DNA from: Muscardinus avellanarius
Taxonomy: Eukaryota > Chordata > Mammalia > Rodentia > Gliridae
Direction of reading: 5' to 3'
DNA length: 64,000 nt
Assembly (NCBI GenBank): GCA_963383645.1
Contig: OY726576.1
Span: 11,403,211-11,467,210, forward strand
Of this stretch, positions 1-10,412 are shown piece after piece. Position numbers and translations under genes: made by a program. Below the pieces are notes generated by a model that did no database searches, had not been told where the DNA came from, and worked only from the letters and a program-made list of their open reading frames with translations. Position 1 is the stretch's first letter; every line of letters starts with the position of its first letter.

Positions 1-202
1 CATTAATGATGTAATTGTAATTTTGGCACTGATACTATTTATTACATTAATTATAGTTAATTATCAATTTCCAATAACATTCATAATACCTAATAGTATT
101 AATAATAATCTTGCATCTTGCCATGTACTAGAGTGTGGACTTGTACGTTATGCTTCCATCATTTTATATAATATCAATCCAACCCTCTAAGATAGTAATA
201 AC

Positions 203-238
203 TCTTACTATTTATTACAATCTTACTATTTATTACAA
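203..238. repeat. 18-bp perfect tandem duplication
   Basis: Two exact adjacent copies of TCTTACTATTTATTACAA (203-220 and 221-238) lie in an AT-rich stretch just left of a SINE. The rest of 1-250 is AT-rich sequence with no recognisable gene. Confidence 0.95.
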
Positions 239-251
239 TTGGTGTTTGGTG

Positions 252-253
<2 letters not shown>

Positions 254-285
<32 letters not shown>

Positions 286-480
286 GGTACTGGGAATGGA
301 ACTCAGGGGCACTCTACCTTTGAGCTACACCCCAGCCCTATTTTTCATTCTTTATTTTGAAACAGGGTCTCATTGACTTGCAAAGGGCCTCCCTAAGTAC
401 CTGAGGCTGTCTGCGAACAACCATCCTCCTGTCTCAGCCTCCCGAATGCTGGGATTATGAGTGTGCGTCACCACGCCTTG
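254..480 (-). mobile_element. B1-dID SINE, classic type
   Basis: A complete dimer in reverse orientation. The tail appears as 30 T (254-283), followed by the antisense ID arm (GGTACTGGGAATGGAACTCA) and the antisense B1 arm ending CACCACGCCTTG near 480. Imperfect flanking repeats (ATTGGTGTTT on the left, ATTGGCTGTTT on the right) suggest a target-site duplication. Confidence 0.9.
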
Positions 481-1888
481 ACACTATTGGCTGTTTTCTA
501 GATGAAGAAATCTAGGGCTAAGAATGTACCAAGGTCCCCAGCAAGGGGCTAGTTATTTTCTCAGGGACTTGGCATTTAAGGCCAGGTTTCTGTGAGACTT
601 TCTTACAATCTGGACCTCACTGTAGCACATATGTGATGCCTGTCTAGCTCTACATCTTTCTGGCTAGTGGAAATTAGGGCAGAAGTCCGTCAAGGAACCT
701 TTCAGGAAAGGGGGAGATGGGTGCCCCATTTCCTTAGAAGTGTAGAGCACTTGAGGTTTTACTTTGGGTCAGAATCTTGCAGAATTCCCTCCCTGTGTCT
801 TCTGCAACTTGCATCAGCAGCTAAGCAAAAGCCACAAAGAGAGTCCTGGGAGGTGTGGTATGACCAGGAATAAATACAGGCAGGGAACATTTGAACCAAA
901 ACACATAGAAACTTGACAACCAGGACATGCCAGGACATGCCAGCTCATGGCTTAGAAAGGTTGCAGCTTTTACTGTGAGCATTCACGGTCACCTGGTTAA
1001 TGATAATACTGATGACTACAGACACTCCTGGGGAGGGGGTCTTTGGATTTGGGAGGGCACTATGCTATGCAAGCTATACTGTAGGAAAAGGGCTGTGAGA
1101 TCAAAGGAAAATGAACGTTTTCTTGCCCTTGCAAGGAGGAGGTGCGGGGTAGGGTTAAGGGGCGGAATTTCCTCGGTTCATTCCATGACGCCAAGACCAA
1201 GGTTTGGAATGAATTGAACCACCTTGTAAAAAGCAGTATATATAAAGTCATCTGTTTACCTGGGCTGCTGCTGTCACTAGTCCATGTTTCTATCAAGGGC
1301 TTAAACAAACACTGAAACAGAACAACATGGTTTCTGATTCTCTAAGACCCGAATCACTTACAAAATGGGCTTAGGAACTTTAAATTATGGGGGGAGAGGA
1401 AGGAGGGGGGAAACAAGAACCCTTTTATTTAACATCTTATTCACAATGAAAATTGGCACAGACACCAACCACATACATTAACATAGCTCGGGCGAGTTTA
1501 AAGCTTATGAATACATTTCTGTGGGAAAATATGAGTATGGAAAATCCCCTCTCTTATTTTGCCTTTTTCAAAAAAGCGATGAGTTCTGGGCTCGCGGTGT
1601 GTCAGTGACCTCGCTTGGAAATGCCAAGTGGAACTGAGCTGGAGGAGCCCAGGTCTGAAGGGAGACGCGGGCCAGCTACCTCGGAAAGCCAAGGAGAGGA
1701 AGGAGGGAGGCCTGCCAACTCGCAGAAGCAACATTTCATCATAAATCACGGAGGGGAAGCCCATCGGAATGTGCCCAGGCATTCTGACTCTCCTGACACG
1801 GGCGCCTGCTGGAGGAGACTCACTAAAACAAGAATAAGAAAAGAAATTCGAGCTCTGTTTCCAATTTTGTTCAAAATACATTAATTAT
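481..1888. other. Unique sequence, no gene recognised
   Basis: Short open frames occur on both strands, but none shows a protein family signature or codon constraint I can recognise. A short duplication (CAGGACATGC repeated near 922-943) and a TATATATAA string near 1238 are present. I see no exon, RNA gene or repeat family here. Confidence 0.6.
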
Positions 1889-2092
1889 GCAATCCCAGCA
1901 CTTGGGAGACTGAGGCAGGAGGAGCGCAGGTTCAAGGCCAGCCTTGGCAACTTAGCAAGTCCCTTAGGGACTTAGGTAGACCCTGCTTCAGAATAAAAAA
2001 ATAAAAAGAGCTGGAAGTGTAGGTTGGAAGAGTAGAATGCCCCTGGGTTCAAATTCCAGAGCCAAAAGAAAAAAATTAAAAATTAAAAAAGG
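1889..2092 (+). mobile_element. B1-dID SINE, classic type, 5'-truncated
   Basis: This copy starts at the internal motif AATCCCAGCACTTGGGAG, so it lacks the first ~20-25 bases of the left arm. The left arm continues to AGACCCTGCTTCAG and is followed by an A-rich linker and an ID-like arm (GAGCTGGAAGTGTAGGTTGG). Its A-rich tail (about 2067-2092) received the next SINE. Confidence 0.88.
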
Positions 2093-2093
2093 A

Positions 2094-2282
2094 ACCGGGC
2101 GTGGTGGCGCACGCTTGTAATCCCCGCGCTTGGGAGGCGGAGACAGGAGGATCGCGCAGGTTCAAAGCCAGCCGCGCTGGCTTAAGAGACCCTGTTTCCA
2201 AAAATAAAATAGGTCTGGGAGTGTAGCCCGGAGGTAGAAGGGCTTCCAGGAACCCCAGTACCACCAAACAAACAAACAAACA
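2094..2282 (+). mobile_element. B1-dID SINE, hairpin type
   Basis: A full-length copy starting CCGGGCGTGGTGGCGCACGC. It has the inverted repeat AAGCCAGC-CGC-GCTGGCTT and the right arm GTCTGGGAGTGTAGCCCGG, and ends AGTACCACC plus (CAAA)n. It sits in the A-rich tail of the preceding SINE. Matching AAAAATTAAAAA-GGA strings on both sides (about 2077-2093 and 2283-2296) are the apparent target-site duplication. Confidence 0.93.
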
Positions 2283-2599
2283 AAAAATTAAAAAGGAGTG
2301 TTTTAGGTAAAGCATTGGATTCAATGAGCTGGCTCTGATGAGCTTGTCTTTGCATTCTATTTGTCTGTTTTTTCCCCTCAAGAAGCCTGTAAGTGTTTAT
2401 AAACAAAGTGATTAATCCTAAAAACTACCTTAAGGATAAAGGCTTCTGCTGATATTTTTTTCTTCCATTATTTTGCAGGCACTAGTAGGTGCTTTGCTTG
2501 ACAGTCTCCCTAGGGAATGAAGGATTTGACAATCCATTCACAGTGACGGGAAAATAGTTTGGACATAAATAGGCTAAAAATATTGTCCACACCTACATC

Positions 2600-2720
2600 C
2601 ATCAGTTTATCTGTCTACTACCCATCCACCCATTCATCCATCCATGTATATTTCCACCCATCCATCCACCCATCCATAAGTACATCCATTCATCCACTCA
2701 TCCATTCACCCACCATTCCA
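2600..2720. repeat. Degenerate CATC/CATT tetranucleotide tract
   Basis: An imperfect ATCC/ATTC-type array. The following ACAGATATTTATTGAGGGCCC resembles the start of a common old mammalian repeat (ATTTATTGAGCACCTA type). No array longer than a few exact units survives. Confidence 0.8.
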
Positions 2721-2987
2721 ACAGATATTTATTGAGGGCCCAAAGGGCACTCAACTCTACACATGCCAAGGTCTAGAGGGCCTGAGAAAATAATCACTAT
2801 TCCTGAAAAACATTTTCACTGATTAACCAGAAGTGCTATAGCAGTGTCAGTCCTGGCAGAGGAGGATATTATACATACACAGATCATAAAACAGGCAAGA
2901 GGTCACTGGAAAACTGGGGGGAACTCTAAGTAGATGCATAAGCAGAAAAGATCAGATGGAGAAATCAGTGATCAGAAGCCAACAGTT

Positions 2988-3166
2988 CAGCGAGGCATGG
3001 TGGTACACACCTGTTTTCCCAGTACTTGAGAGACTGAGATAGAAGGATTACAGGTTTGAGGCCACCCCCAGCAACTTAGCAAGACCCTTTTGCAAAAGAA
3101 AAGAAAAGAAAATAGGACAAGGGGGTAGCTCAGTGGTAGACTGCCTTTAAGTTTAACCTACAGAAA
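2988..3166 (+). mobile_element. B1-dID SINE, classic type, diverged
   Basis: The left arm starts GAGGCATGGTGGTACACACC. The linker is AAAAGAAAAGAAAAGAAAAT, and the right arm (GGGGGTAGCTCAGTGGTAG) keeps an A-box-like segment. The A-rich tail runs directly into a long polypurine microsatellite. Confidence 0.85.
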
Positions 3167-3173
3167 GAATGAA

Positions 3174-3220
<47 letters not shown>

Positions 3221-3380
3221 AGAGAAAAGAAGAAGAAGAAGAAGAAGAAGAAGAAGAAGAAGAAGGAGGAGGAGGAGGAGGAGGAGGAGGAGGAGGAGGA
3301 GGAGGAGGAGGAGGAGGAGGAAGGGAGGGAGGGAGGGAGGGAGGGAGGGAGGAAGGAAGGAAGGAAGGAAGGAAGGAAAA
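3165..3380 (+). repeat. Compound polypurine microsatellite
   Basis: About 210 bases in which the + strand is almost entirely A and G. It is ordered in blocks: (AG)n at about 3177-3217, (AAG)n at 3225-3264, (AGG)n at 3264-3320, (AGGG)n at 3321-3350 and (AAGG)n at 3351-3378. It starts at the tail of a SINE. Open frames through it (poly-Glu/Gly and poly-Leu/Pro/Ser) are artefacts of the repeat. Confidence 0.97.
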
Positions 3381-3934
3381 GTTAACACATTTCTAGGAAG
3401 CACTGACAAGTAGCTGTTGATTCAGGTGCACACTGTAGTGAGAAGGTCTGAACTAACACTGGAAGCACAGATATGCTGTTTGTATACCCATGCTCATAGC
3501 TCTTCTCAAGTTCAGCTGGGTAGGCAGGTACAAAATCATGCATTCATATCACAGTTAATGCTACTGCTCTGTGAAGGCTGAGGTCACAGCGCATGATTGG
3601 TCCACAAGCTCAAGGAGAAAGCAACGTGAACAAAGGCCCTGCGGTGAGAGCCAGCTTGGCATTTCTGGAGTGTCTGAAGCCAGGGGCACCAGGCTTCTGA
3701 GATCTTGTAGGCTATGCCAAGGGTGATATAAAGCCACTGGTGGGTCCCCACAAGGAAGATGACGTTTGTGTTTTGGAATTGTATGTCCAGCTTCTGGGAG
3801 TCAAACGCCCATGTGGCAAAGCTGGAGGCAGGGAGACCACGGCGGAGCCATTCAGACAGAACAATGGTGCCACATGAGGTAGGACCTTTCAGGTAGAGAT
3901 GGAGAAAATGAAGGGTGTGTGAAACTGTGCAGAG
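3381..3934. other. Unique sequence, no gene recognised
   Basis: I see no gene, RNA or repeat family in this stretch. A 136-codon open frame on the minus strand (3584-3994) runs out of it into the adjacent SINE, and its terminal part is SINE-derived. Confidence 0.55.
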
Positions 3935-4105
3935 GCTAGCCAGTGGCACATGCTTGTAATCCCAGTACTTGGGAGGCTGAGGCAGGAGGGTCAAGATCTA
4001 AGACACCCTCAGCTACTTAGTGAGACCCTGTTTCCAAATAAAATATAAAAATAGGTCTGGGAGTGTAGCGAGGAGATAGAAAGCCCTTGGGTTCCATCCA
4101 TCCCA

Positions 4106-4158
<53 letters not shown>
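3935..4158 (+). mobile_element. B1-dID SINE, intermediate type, with CA tail
   Basis: The left arm (GTGGCACATGCTTGTAATCC) is classic, but the linker and right arm (CCAAATAAAATATAAAAATA, GTCTGGGAGTGTAGC) match the hairpin type. The tail is an uninterrupted (CA)n of about 48 bases (4111-4158), beginning right after the ID-arm end CCCAAGTAA. Confidence 0.88.
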
Positions 4159-4159
<1 letters not shown>

Positions 4160-4571
4160 TGTGCAGAGGAAAAAGGGACGACAGAAATGAATGAAGTCAG
4201 TCCTGTCCTTGGGAAGCCAATGAATGGGAAAAGAAGGAAGTGCTCTCCCCTGAGTGGGGTCAGGGCAACACCTGGGCCAGGGAGCAGGCTCTCATCTCCT
4301 GCAGGCTCGGGCCAGGCATTGAGGTAGTGGTGGGTAGGGTACTCTTGAGGCCAGATGCCCATCCAGCTTAGCCATGGGGACAGACAATTTGCTTAGCAAA
4401 GAGCAGAGATAATTTGGATCAAACCAACCATCCATCCACCCAACAAATATTTTCATCTTTCCTGGAGACCAGATTTTGTCCCATTCTTTCCGCCCTGTGG
4501 AGTCTCTAGGCCTGAAATCCAAAATTAGAAGAAGATAATCACAAGTGTTTGCTGCATGGAATTATGGTTTC
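4159..4571. other. Unique sequence, no gene recognised
   Basis: Mixed-composition sequence with short open frames only. No domain, splice or repeat signature was recognised. Confidence 0.5.
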
Positions 4572-4797
4572 TCCTTTATTTTATTTTATTTTATCTTATC
4601 TTATTTTATTTTTTGGTGGTACTGGGGATGGAGCCCAGGGGCCTTCTACCTCCGGGCTACACCCCCAGACCTATTTTATATTTTTATTTGGAAACAGGGC
4701 CTCTTAAGCCAGCTGAGGCTGGCTTTGAACCTGCGGGATCCTCCTGTCTCAGCCTCCCAAGAGCAGGGATTACAAATGTGCACCACCACACCCAGAT
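4572..4797 (-). mobile_element. B1-dID SINE, intermediate type
   Basis: The antisense tail is a (TTTTA)n/(TCTTA)n array (4572-4612), followed by GGTGGTACTGGGGATGGAGC. The arm junction reads TCTTAAGCCAGCTGAGGCTGG. This already gives the AAGCCAGC/GCTGGCTT inverted repeat but keeps TGAG as the loop, between the classic and hairpin states. Confidence 0.9.
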
Positions 4798-6210
4798 CTT
4801 CTTTATTTTTGAAATGACATTTAGCAGTCATAGAGAGGATGTTCAAATACTAAAATCAACTTCAACTTAACTTTAGAAAATCATGCACTCAGAGTTCTGG
4901 TGGCTGGAAACTGTAGCAATGCTCTCTTTGGCCCAAACCTCATTTGCCTGACCTTTGCAAAGATCACAAGCTTCCCCCTGCACATGGGAATATGGTGTGA
5001 CAGTCTCCAGCGTTCACACTGGAGTGTCTCTCAGTATGCTGGTCACTGGTCGTCACTGCACTAACAGTAGTAGGGGAATGATTACCTTGAACTTTCTGCT
5101 AACAAGCTACCTAAATTACAATCTTGGAGTCCCTTAAATGATTAAAAACTCAAACCAGGATAGCACACCATTTGGCATTGGCACTTTACTCAGTTTATTG
5201 TATACATTTGGTGAGTGATTTCTTTTCAAAGGAAAGCAGGTGTCATTTTGTTACCTAGTATTTAAAGGCTAACTTGAGTCAGTGCTTCTAATAGCAAAAC
5301 GGACAGAGGGCTCTAAAATATATAATGGTGATAGTAAGTTTATGTATCTCATAAACACAAATCTCTAGGTTGCTTTTTTTGGTTATTGAAAAAGGTAGGT
5401 AGGCAGGCAGGTAGAGAATAGAAGGTGGTTCTTGTTATTTTTCAAACCAGTTCATGTTTTCTAATGAGTCACATCCTTGCATCTAAGCCAACTTCTTCCA
5501 GGTCCCCTCTGGCCTCGGCTTTAAGAACCCTGGGTGTGACTCATGGGTCATGATTCTGAAGACAGAGCCCTATATTTCTCCAGAAACAATTTGGGCCCCT
5601 CCGCCTGTGATGCAATGATACAACTCCATATAAACCAGTGGGAGCTTTTATGGGTTGACTAATATGTTAACACCCTGTGATCCAGGAATGGAGTTGCCTA
5701 AGTTTTTTTTAGGCTGGGTCATATAAATTCTGTCTCAGGCAGAAGTTCTAGAGTCCTCAGTGTCTTCCAAGATGCTGGGTTAGGATGACACACAAAAATT
5801 GGATGATTCATATGCATGAAATTATGAAAATAATATCCACTCTGGACTAGAAAGAGATCAATTTCTATGCATTTACAGTGGTTGTCAACATCCCATATGC
5901 TCATATTTGTCATTGAAAGCATTGTGCCTAGATCCCAGGATAGAGTAGAGAGGTGGAAATTGGTTTTGAATTTCCTAACTTGTGAATACAATGTTTGAAG
6001 CCTCATTTGAAAGAGTCAATCAAATTGTTATTTACACTTTTTTCCAAGATGTGTTATCTAGGGTCTACAGCTGCAAGCACATTTTGCCATCTCAATCAGT
6101 TCTTCAGAAGGTCAGCTAATCTTAGGCAAAATTTTGTAGACAAATAAGAAAACAGCATCTGTAAGGAAACTAGAAGCAAAATCTTTGGAAAATTCATTGT
6201 ATCTGTTATT
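4798..6210. other. Unique sequence, no gene recognised
   Basis: About 1.4 kb with no recognisable gene, RNA or repeat family. Short GTAGGTAGGCAGGCAGG tetranucleotide steps occur near 5395-5412. Open frames are under 100 codons and show no family features. Confidence 0.55.
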
Positions 6211-6226
6211 AAATGGATATGCTTTC

Positions 6227-6418
6227 TTTTTTGTGTGTGTAGTACTGGGATTTCTGGAAGCCCTTCTACCTCCGGGCTACACTCCCAGAACTATTTTTTT
6301 ATATTTTTATTTGGAAACAGGATCTCTTAAGCCAGCGCGGCTGGCTTCGAACCTGCACGATCCTCCTGTCTCCGCCTCCCAAGCACGGGGATTACAAGCG
6401 TGCGACACCATGCCCGGC
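6227..6418 (-). mobile_element. B1-dID SINE, hairpin type, perfect TSD
   Basis: A complete antisense copy. The duplication AAATGGATATGCTTTC is exact on both sides (6211-6226 and 6419-6434). Internal features are AAGCCAGC-GCG-GCTGGCTT and the B-box-like GGTTCGAAGCC (seen as GGCTTCGAACC). The tail is short (TTTTTTGTGTGTGT in this orientation). The perfect duplication argues for recent insertion. Confidence 0.97.
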
Positions 6419-6654
6419 AAATGGATATGCTTTCAAAACCAAACTAGGACAGCAGATGTGTGTGAAATATAATAAATCTGTTGCCACCTGGAGTACTGGG
6501 TTAAACAATACTGCCTCTGAGTGGGAAATAGATGAATTAGGGACATCTGCCATAGGTCAGAAGTAGGGAGTAGTTAGTGGCTTCAGTGCCATCTATATGC
6601 TATGTACATCCTACTTCCTAAGCCAGAATATTAAGAATCATCTTTATGTCAAGG

Positions 6655-6780
6655 GCTGGGATGTAGCTCAGTGATAAAGCACTTGATTAGCATGTGGGTT
6701 AGTTCCTGACTTCAATGCACACTCTCACCCTCTCACACACATACACCACGTACTCCTGTAAATAAAATGGGGCACAATCT
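6655..6780 (+). mobile_element. ID-like single-arm SINE
   Basis: GGGCTGGGATGTAGCTCAGTGATAAAGC is a tRNA-derived ID-type head with an A-box-like segment. It continues through GCACTTGATTAGCATGTGGG and an altered B-box region to a CA-rich end. There is no B1 arm. It resembles the monomeric tRNA-derived SINEs of squirrels more than the right arm of a dimer. It is not a functional tRNA gene. Confidence 0.75.
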
Positions 6781-7234
6781 TAAGTTAGGATGTTATCTGA
6801 TTTATACCTGTCACTGTCATACGCATGTCATAAATCTTGTCAGTCAAGAAAGCCCTATTCCCAAACTCAGAGAAGCTGATCAGTGAAAACCCTCTCCCGT
6901 GGCTTCCACGTGGCAGAACTATGCCAAAGACTTCCAAAGGCTTACTCGTCAGACTCAGAATCTACCCTTAGCTTAAAATCTACCCTTAAGATTATAGATT
7001 CAGTTACTTATAAGACATCTTCATCTCAAAGGTAGCAAACTCAAGGCCTAAACAAAATAAAAAGTCTTCTTGCTCTGCAAGTTATTTTTTACACAGTTCC
7101 TAGAACATTAAGGGCATCCTTATAAACTCAGATTAGAACTTTTAACTCATTTCTTTCTTTCAACCATTTAACACAAGCAGTCATCAAAATGTACTGCTTG
7201 GTTTCTATCTAGGTCTTAAATCCAACACCTTTTG
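6781..7234. other. Unique sequence, no gene recognised
   Basis: AT-rich sequence without gene or repeat signature. A small direct repeat (ATCTACCCTTA near 6960 and 6979) is the only structure seen. Confidence 0.5.
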
Positions 7235-7815
7235 GTACTAGGTTTCTATAGTTGCATAACAAAATACCAAAAAATGTAGCAGCTCAAAGAACACATTTGA
7301 CTATCTCCCCATTTCTTTGGGTAAAACGTCTAGGTGTGGGTGAGTTAGTTGAGTTTTCTGATCAGGGTGGTTTTTATCTGAAGGCTCCAGGGAACGGTCA
7401 GCTTCCATGCTACTCCACGTGGTTGACAAGATCTAATCCCTTACATTGTAGAACTGAAGTTCTTTCTGCTGGACATTAGCTGCTGGCTGCTCTCAGCTCT
7501 CAAAAGGCCCACATTTCTTGCCACGCAACACCCCATCAACACTAGCAATGGAGAATGTCTTCATGTCGAATCTCAAGCTTTGAGTTTTTCTTACAAGGAA
7601 GATTGCTATCTCTTTGTGGGACACATCCAATTAATTCAGACTTACTCATGAGAATCACTCTTCATTACAACTGATTGGATATCTCAATTATTCCTGCTAG
7701 TCTCTTCACAGTGGCACTGTGACTAATACATGATCAAAGACCTGGGGGACATTTGTATACCAAGAGATATAAATTTGGTGTGTGTGGAGGTATCATGGAA
7801 TTCCACCTACCACAA
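7235..7815 (+). mobile_element. Ancient repeat, L1M 3'-UTR-like
   Basis: Starts TTGCATAACAAAATACCAAA, then GCAGCTCAAAGAACACATTT, later GCTGGCTGCTCTCAG and CTTGCCACG, and ends CACCTACCACAA. This order of landmarks recalls a family of old mammalian repeats that I associate with ancient LINE-1 3' ends. The family name is uncertain, and divergence is too high to place exact ends by eye. Confidence 0.5.
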
Positions 7816-8672
7816 TTTCCCTGGTCACTAATCATCTCTGTGTAGACCATTATAATGACCCTCCAACTCTGTGTTAAATAGGACTCTCCCAGGGGTAGAA
7901 CTTGAGATACAATTTCAACAAATTTGAGATGTCTAGTTGAAAGGTAAACTCAAGAAGCACTTGTGGGGAAATAAAGAAGTAAAGCAAAAAAGGAAGGAAA
8001 CCAGTATGGGCCATGTTAGTAAATGTGTGGCCATCATGAGCATGTAGAGCTCAGTCCTGCTGTGCAGCAAGAGGAAGCCAGGTGGGGGATTTAATCCTCC
8101 AACCTTCACCAATATGGCTCTCTCCTGTGACATAAATGTCTTTTTATTTAACTAAGTAAAGCATAAATAAGATCCTGTCACCTGTCTTTAAAAATATCCA
8201 TCTGTTCATGAAAGCAACAAAAAGTTATTGAGCTCCTCTGGTATGCAATATCTTTTGATGGTCTCTGTGGATTCGACCAATGAAGATACCACTTATTGAG
8301 CTGATGCTAGCAACAGTCCAAACTCCACATTCCTTAGCCCATCAGTCTTTCAAAATCTGCTGTGAGTCTATTTTAGCAGCATCCTCTTTCACCCTTATCC
8401 ATGGACATAGTACTCCATTCAGATCATCCGAAGTCCTCAGTATTCTTGGGAAAAGTTGTGTTCTTCCTTGCCTTGTGTCAACTTTGCTTAACCTGAAACA
8501 GTTTCCTCTTCCCCACTGCAGGTAGTGTATTGCCTACAAAATTCAACATGCACATCCTCTGAGTGACAGCTAGCACCTCTGTTTCAATTACATCTGTCAC
8601 ACTTACTGTCCCTAGTCTAGGGCTTGCTGCATAGGAGGTCGTTCTGGAAAAAATAGACTTAAGAACCATGAA
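7816..8672. other. Unique sequence, no gene recognised
   Basis: No gene, RNA or repeat family recognised. The open frames here (up to 81 codons) lack any recognisable motif. Confidence 0.5.
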
Positions 8673-8893
8673 GGCCGGGTGTGGTGGCACACACTTGCCA
8701 TCCCAGCGCTTGGGAGGCTAGGACAGGAGGATCTCAGATCCATAGCCAGCCTCTGCTACTTGTGAGGCCCTCCACAAATTATAAATTAGTGAGATCCTGT
8801 TTCAAATAAAAGAATAAAAAATGGAGCTGGGGGTGTAGCTTGGAGGTAAAATACCCCTGGGTTCAATACCAATTGTAATCCTACAATTAAAAA
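8673..8893 (+). mobile_element. B1-dID SINE, classic type
   Basis: Starts GGCCGGGTGTGGTGGCACAC. The left arm is complete, the linker is AAATAAAAGAATAAAAAATG, and the right arm is GAGCTGGGGGTGTAGCTTGG ending GGGTTCAATACC. A short A-rich tail follows. Confidence 0.9.
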
Positions 8894-9212
8894 AATGGAA
8901 AGAATGAAACAATAGCAAAATTCATTATTCTGACATAAATTGTTTTATGCCTCTTTTAGTTTTCATTTTCATATATGTCTATTAGTGGAGTTTTATTGGC
9001 TTCTGATATATATCCATAGATAGATAGATAACAAAGATAGTGCTGAATAGACACATGTAAGAAGAAAGATAAAACAAAAGCATAGATAAGATGTACAGAT
9101 AAGACACATGCAGTAATTTAATACACATGTAATTTGGCTCTTGGTATTCTAGGATTCATCTAAGGGTCAGCTGTCAGTGTCTTTGATGCTGGTTTTTAAA
9201 CAGGTCTTGTAA

Positions 9213-9407
9213 GTTGGGTGTGGTGGCACACACCTGTAATCCCAATATTTGGGAGGCTGAGACTGAAGGATCACAGGTTCACAATCAGCCTCGGCTACTT
9301 TAGTGAGGCCCTCAGCAACTTAGTGAGACCCTGTTTCAAAATAAAGAATAAAATAGGGCTGGGGATGTATCTTGGAGGTAGAATGTCCCTGGGTTCAACC
9401 CCTAGTA

Positions 9408-9453
<46 letters not shown>
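9213..9453 (+). mobile_element. B1-dID SINE, classic type, with CA tail
   Basis: Starts GTTGGGTGTGGTGGCACACA and keeps both repeated segments of the classic left arm (TTTAGTGAGGCCC and CTTAGTGAGACCC). The right arm (GGGCTGGGGATGTATCTTGG) ends CCCCTAGTACCA and passes directly into (CA)n to 9453. Confidence 0.93.
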
Positions 9454-9454
<1 letters not shown>

Positions 9455-9984
9455 AGGTTTGTAGACATTAAGGTTAGGTAAGCCAAATCCTCAAACTTAA
9501 GTAAACACTATTTCCTTTTTTGGGGGACTGAATCTTTTTCAACATATACTCATTAACTTTGTGGGATTTTTTTTTCTCCTTTCCTTTTTAGATGAAATGT
9601 TTGAAAACATACATATAACATATGTGAATTATTGAAAAGATTACATTTTAAAATAATTCAGGAAAAAATTTTAATTACTTTGTCTCCATAATTATCATAC
9701 CAAATAGGCCCAAGTTTTTCAAAATCCAAACAGATGAAAGATCTAACTTAAGATTTGATACTTACCTGCGTGCAGCAACTATTAGACTCCAGACAAGTAG
9801 GAGGCCTATGGTCTCAAAAGTCAGAGAATACTTTTCAGAGTGAAATGGGCAAGATAAAAGTTTGCTAGAGATCAACTCTAATATAAGTCGCTTTTTAACA
9901 TATCTGTACTATTAAAAATAAAATGTTATCATTTGATTTAAGCAATTATAAAATATTTTAGATATATTTACCTTGAACATGGTA
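9454..9984. other. AT-rich unique sequence, no gene recognised
   Basis: AT-rich with no SINE, LINE or coding signature that I can recognise. Confidence 0.5.
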
Positions 9985-10200
9985 ACGCTTTTTGTTTTCC
10001 CCCAGTACCAGGGATGGGATCCAGGAACATTCTACCTCTCAGCTACACTCCTAGCCCTATTTTTTATTCTTTATTTTCAAACAGGGTCTCACTGAGTCGC
10101 AGAGGGCATCACAAATAGCTGACGTTGTCCGCGAACCACAATCCTCCTGTCTCAGCCTCACAAATGCTATAATTACAAGCATGCACCACCACGCCCAGCA
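9985..10200 (-). mobile_element. B1-dID SINE, classic type
   Basis: Antisense copy from TTTTTGTTTTCCCCCAGTAC through CTCAGCTACACTCCTAGCCC to CACCACGCCCAGC. AACGCTTTT on the left and AACACTTTTA on the right are a likely imperfect target-site duplication. Confidence 0.88.
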
Positions 10201-10231
10201 ACACTTTTAATTTAAAAATACAATGTAATAT

Positions 10232-10412
10232 ACTGGGTGCAGGGACACATATCTGTAACCCCAGTTACTAGGGAGATGAGGGTCACAGTGTGAGGTTAGT
10301 CTGGACAACTTATCAAGAACCTGTATCAAAATTTTATAAAAAAAAATAAAAAGGGGAGGAGATGTAACTATGTTAGAATGCCCCTAGTATCAATCCCAAG
10401 TGCCACAAAAAG
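10232..10412 (+). mobile_element. B1-dID SINE, strongly diverged
   Basis: Recognisable landmarks in order are GGGTGCAGGGACACATATC, GTAACCCCAGTTACTAGGGA, an A-rich linker, and GGAGATGTAACTATG with ATGCCCCTAGTATCAATCCC. Divergence is higher than in any other copy here, so this is probably one of the oldest. Confidence 0.75.

Noticed and set aside
1235..1250. TATA-like string as a promoter (also at 60506)
   Set aside because: No transcript, initiator or downstream reading frame supports it, and AT-rich DNA gives such strings by chance.
2600..2720. CRISPR-like or minisatellite direct repeats
   Set aside because: The units are four bases and degenerate, there are no regular spacers, and the window is clearly mammalian.
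6185..6472. A recurring protein-like signature (LPPGYTPRPI near GFLEALL) in open frames at 2182-2406, 4556, 6185, 14441, 14967, 21602, 35564, 38429 and 46863
   Set aside because: It looks like a conserved protein family, but every instance is the antisense translation of the hairpin- or intermediate-type SINE right arm. Conservation is at the DNA level and the frames end in flanking sequence.
6655..6780. A possible tRNA gene (A- and B-box-like motifs), also in the right arms of many SINEs
   Set aside because: The sequence matches the ID SINE head, lacks a tRNA cloverleaf with acceptor stem and anticodon, and runs into SINE tails.
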